64,000 nucleotides of DNA from Cercospora beticola (Eukaryota > Ascomycota > Dothideomycetes > Mycosphaerellales > Mycosphaerellaceae), in assembly GCF_033473495.1 (NCBI RefSeq), contig NC_088942.1, forward strand, positions 1,612,001 through 1,676,000, in the 5' to 3' direction. Of this stretch, positions 62,886-64,000 are shown one piece after another. Each line of letters opens with the position of its first letter. Position 1 is the stretch's first letter. Below the pieces are notes generated by a model, which was not told the origin of the DNA, did not search any database, and saw only the letters and a program-made list of their open reading frames with translations. A program made the translations under genes and the position numbers.

Positions 62886-64000
62886 ATGAACAACGACGCC
62901 TTTCGCAAACTGGTGTCCAGCACACCCGCTCGACAGGATGATGCGACCAAGCCCTCGAAGCCAGCCGCGCTGGGCGCGAAGAGGAACGCATTTGTACCCA
63001 TGACTCCAAGCCCTGGGAAGGCAGCAAGCAACGATGATTTCGCTCGCCAAGTTCGCGAACAGCACGCGCAAATGAGACCTCCCAAAAAGTACAAATCCTC
63101 TGCTCCCAAGGGAAGCAAATTTGGCGCGGGATACGTGGACAGAGCAAAGGCGAGACAGGAAGCTTCAGATGATCAAGACGACAAGGCAGAGCGTATCAAG
63201 GCTCTGGAGGAGCAGGCGAAGCTAGGCACAATCTCATGGGGGACATTCGAGGCGCTGAGAGATCAGATCACAGGAGGTGATGTCTCGAGTACGCATCTGG
63301 TCAAAGGTCTTGACAGGCAGTTGCTGGAGCGCGTGAGACGTGGCGAGGACGTGCTGGGACTCGGAAAGAAATCTGGCGCGGACGATGCGCCGGTCGATGT
63401 GGACGATGAACTGGAGAAACTAGGAGAGAAGGAAATCGCATTGGTGAAGAAGGAGCAGGCAGAGAAAAAAGGAGTGAAGGCCGTCGAACCCATAGCAGGG
63501 AAGAAGCGAACACGAGACGAGTTGCTTGCAGAGCTCAAGGCCCAACGCAAGGCGGCGGCCGAAGCCAAAGCGGCCAGCGCTCCCAAGCTGGATGGTCGAT
63601 GGAAGAAGATTGGCGAGCAATCCAAACCAAAGGTGGAGATCGACCACAAGGGCCGTGAAGTCGTCACAGTTGTTCAGGAAGACGGGACTGTGAAGAAAAT
63701 GGTTAAGAAGGTTGCGTCGAACGGAACTACAGCGGACATGCCTGACATCAGTAAGCATGTGCTTGGTGCGGACGTTGCTGTTCCAGTGCAAAAACCCGCG
63801 GACGCGGACGAGGAGAGCGATGAGGATATTTTCGCAGGAGCAGGAACAGAGTACGACCCGCTTGGACAGGAAGACGAGGACGAGGACGAGGACAGCGATG
63901 ACGAAGGCGATAGCGAAGGCGTTGCAGAGCCCGCGCGTAAAAACGATGCCCCGAAAGAGTCTGACGACGAAGGTGAAGTCTCAGAAGAGCCTGTGGACGA
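62886..64000 (+). CDS. RED/IK-like splicing-factor protein (5' part)
   Basis: The start codon at 62886 opens MNNDAFRKLVSSTPA, the NxxFRKL opening of the RED N-terminal domain (human IK/RED, a component of the activated spliceosome that partners SMU1). The frame stays open to the window end, showing 371 residues. After RPPKKYKSSAPKGSKFGAGYVDRAKAR come a charged helical region, KKRTRDELLAELKAQRK and the typical block FAGAGTEYDPL. An Asp/Glu/Ser-rich acidic stretch with GAC-GAG repeats follows near 63.87 kb. It lacks secretion signals and should be nuclear. The C-terminal part lies outside the window. The MITE upstream falls in its promoter. Confidence 0.88.
   Translation, partial: MNNDAFRKLVSSTPARQDDATKPSKPAALGAKRNAFVPMTPSPGKAASNDDFARQVREQHAQMRPPKKYKSSAPKGSKFGAGYVDRAKARQEASDDQDDKAERIKALEEQAKLGTISWGTFEALRDQITGGDVSSTHLVKGLDRQLLERVRRGEDVLGLGKKSGADDAPVDVDDELEKLGEKEIALVKKEQAEKKGVKAVEPIAGKKRTRDELLAELKAQRKAAAEAKAASAPKLDGRWKKIGEQSKPKVEIDHKGREVVTVVQEDGTVKKMVKKVASNGTTADMPDISKHVLGADVAVPVQKPADADEESDEDIFAGAGTEYDPLGQEDEDEDEDSDDEGDSEGVAEPARKNDAPKESDDEGEVSEEPVD

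Noticed and set aside
1..64000. CRISPR arrays, prokaryotic operons, Shine-Dalgarno sites, rRNA genes, viral genes
   Set aside because: Intron-bearing fungal genes throughout, no direct-repeat arrays, no rRNA-like sequence and no viral or retroelement coding domains were seen.

Overview
The window comes from the nuclear genome of a filamentous ascomycete. Genes sit on both strands, and most are interrupted by short spliceosomal introns of about 47-95 bases, with GTRNGT-type donors, CTNAY-like branch points and YAG acceptors. The products are fungal families: PEX7, AP-1 beta, mitochondrial uS17, Isc1, Lte1, Ost3, GH20, GH43, DHA1 drug transporters and DUF7702/DUF998 membrane proteins. A dothideomycete (Capnodiales/Mycosphaerellales-like) is my best inference from gene structure and family mix; nothing here proves the species.

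Layout. 1-4 kb: the 3' end of PEX7 (+), a small secreted single-pass membrane protein (-), and a haloacid-dehalogenase-like hydrolase (+). 3.8-9.1 kb: gene-poor, with coding-like fragments and one well-formed intron but no gene I can complete. 9.1-13.2 kb (all -): an unknown 206-aa protein, a DUF7702 membrane protein broken by a single-base frameshift, and an MFS transporter. 14.0-22.3 kb: a tiny membrane protein (-), AP-1 beta adaptin (+), a second MFS transporter (-), and a DUF998 protein (-) head to head with mitochondrial ribosomal uS17 (+). 22.3-27.1 kb: about 4.8 kb without a recognisable gene, ending in the pyrimidine-rich leader of a putative nuclear regulator (27.1-29.0 kb, +). 29.9-37.1 kb: ISC1 (+) and a 1714-residue Lte1-type RasGEF (-). 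38.9-43.3 kb (all -): a two-exon cysteine-rich secreted effector candidate that simple ORF finding misses, a metallo-beta-lactamase-fold lactonase-like enzyme, and a secreted alpha/beta hydrolase. 45.0-51.0 kb: a Fus1-like SH3 membrane protein (+), a Thp1/Csn12-type PCI protein (+) and a nitrilase (-). 51.4-56.7 kb: an unknown protein (-), a nuclear coiled-coil protein (-) head to head with OST3 (+). 57.4-64.0 kb: two secreted glycoside hydrolases (GH20 and GH43, both -), a 428-bp MITE with 95-bp terminal inverted repeats, and the 5' part of a RED/IK splicing-factor gene (+) that runs off the end.

There is no single pathway or biosynthetic cluster. Housekeeping genes (peroxisome import, vesicle coats, N-glycosylation, mRNA export and splicing, mitochondrial translation, mitotic exit) are mixed with accessory genes suited to a plant- or litter-associated fungus (drug exporters, carbohydrate-active enzymes, a nitrilase, a lactonase-like enzyme, a secreted cysteine-rich protein). 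The observations most worth checking are the hidden effector gene, the MITE in the GH43/RED divergent promoter, the one-base break in the DUF7702 gene, and a repeated C-rich to G-rich switch within five otherwise unrelated genes. All intron and exon limits were read by eye from splice signals and frame continuity and have no transcript support.
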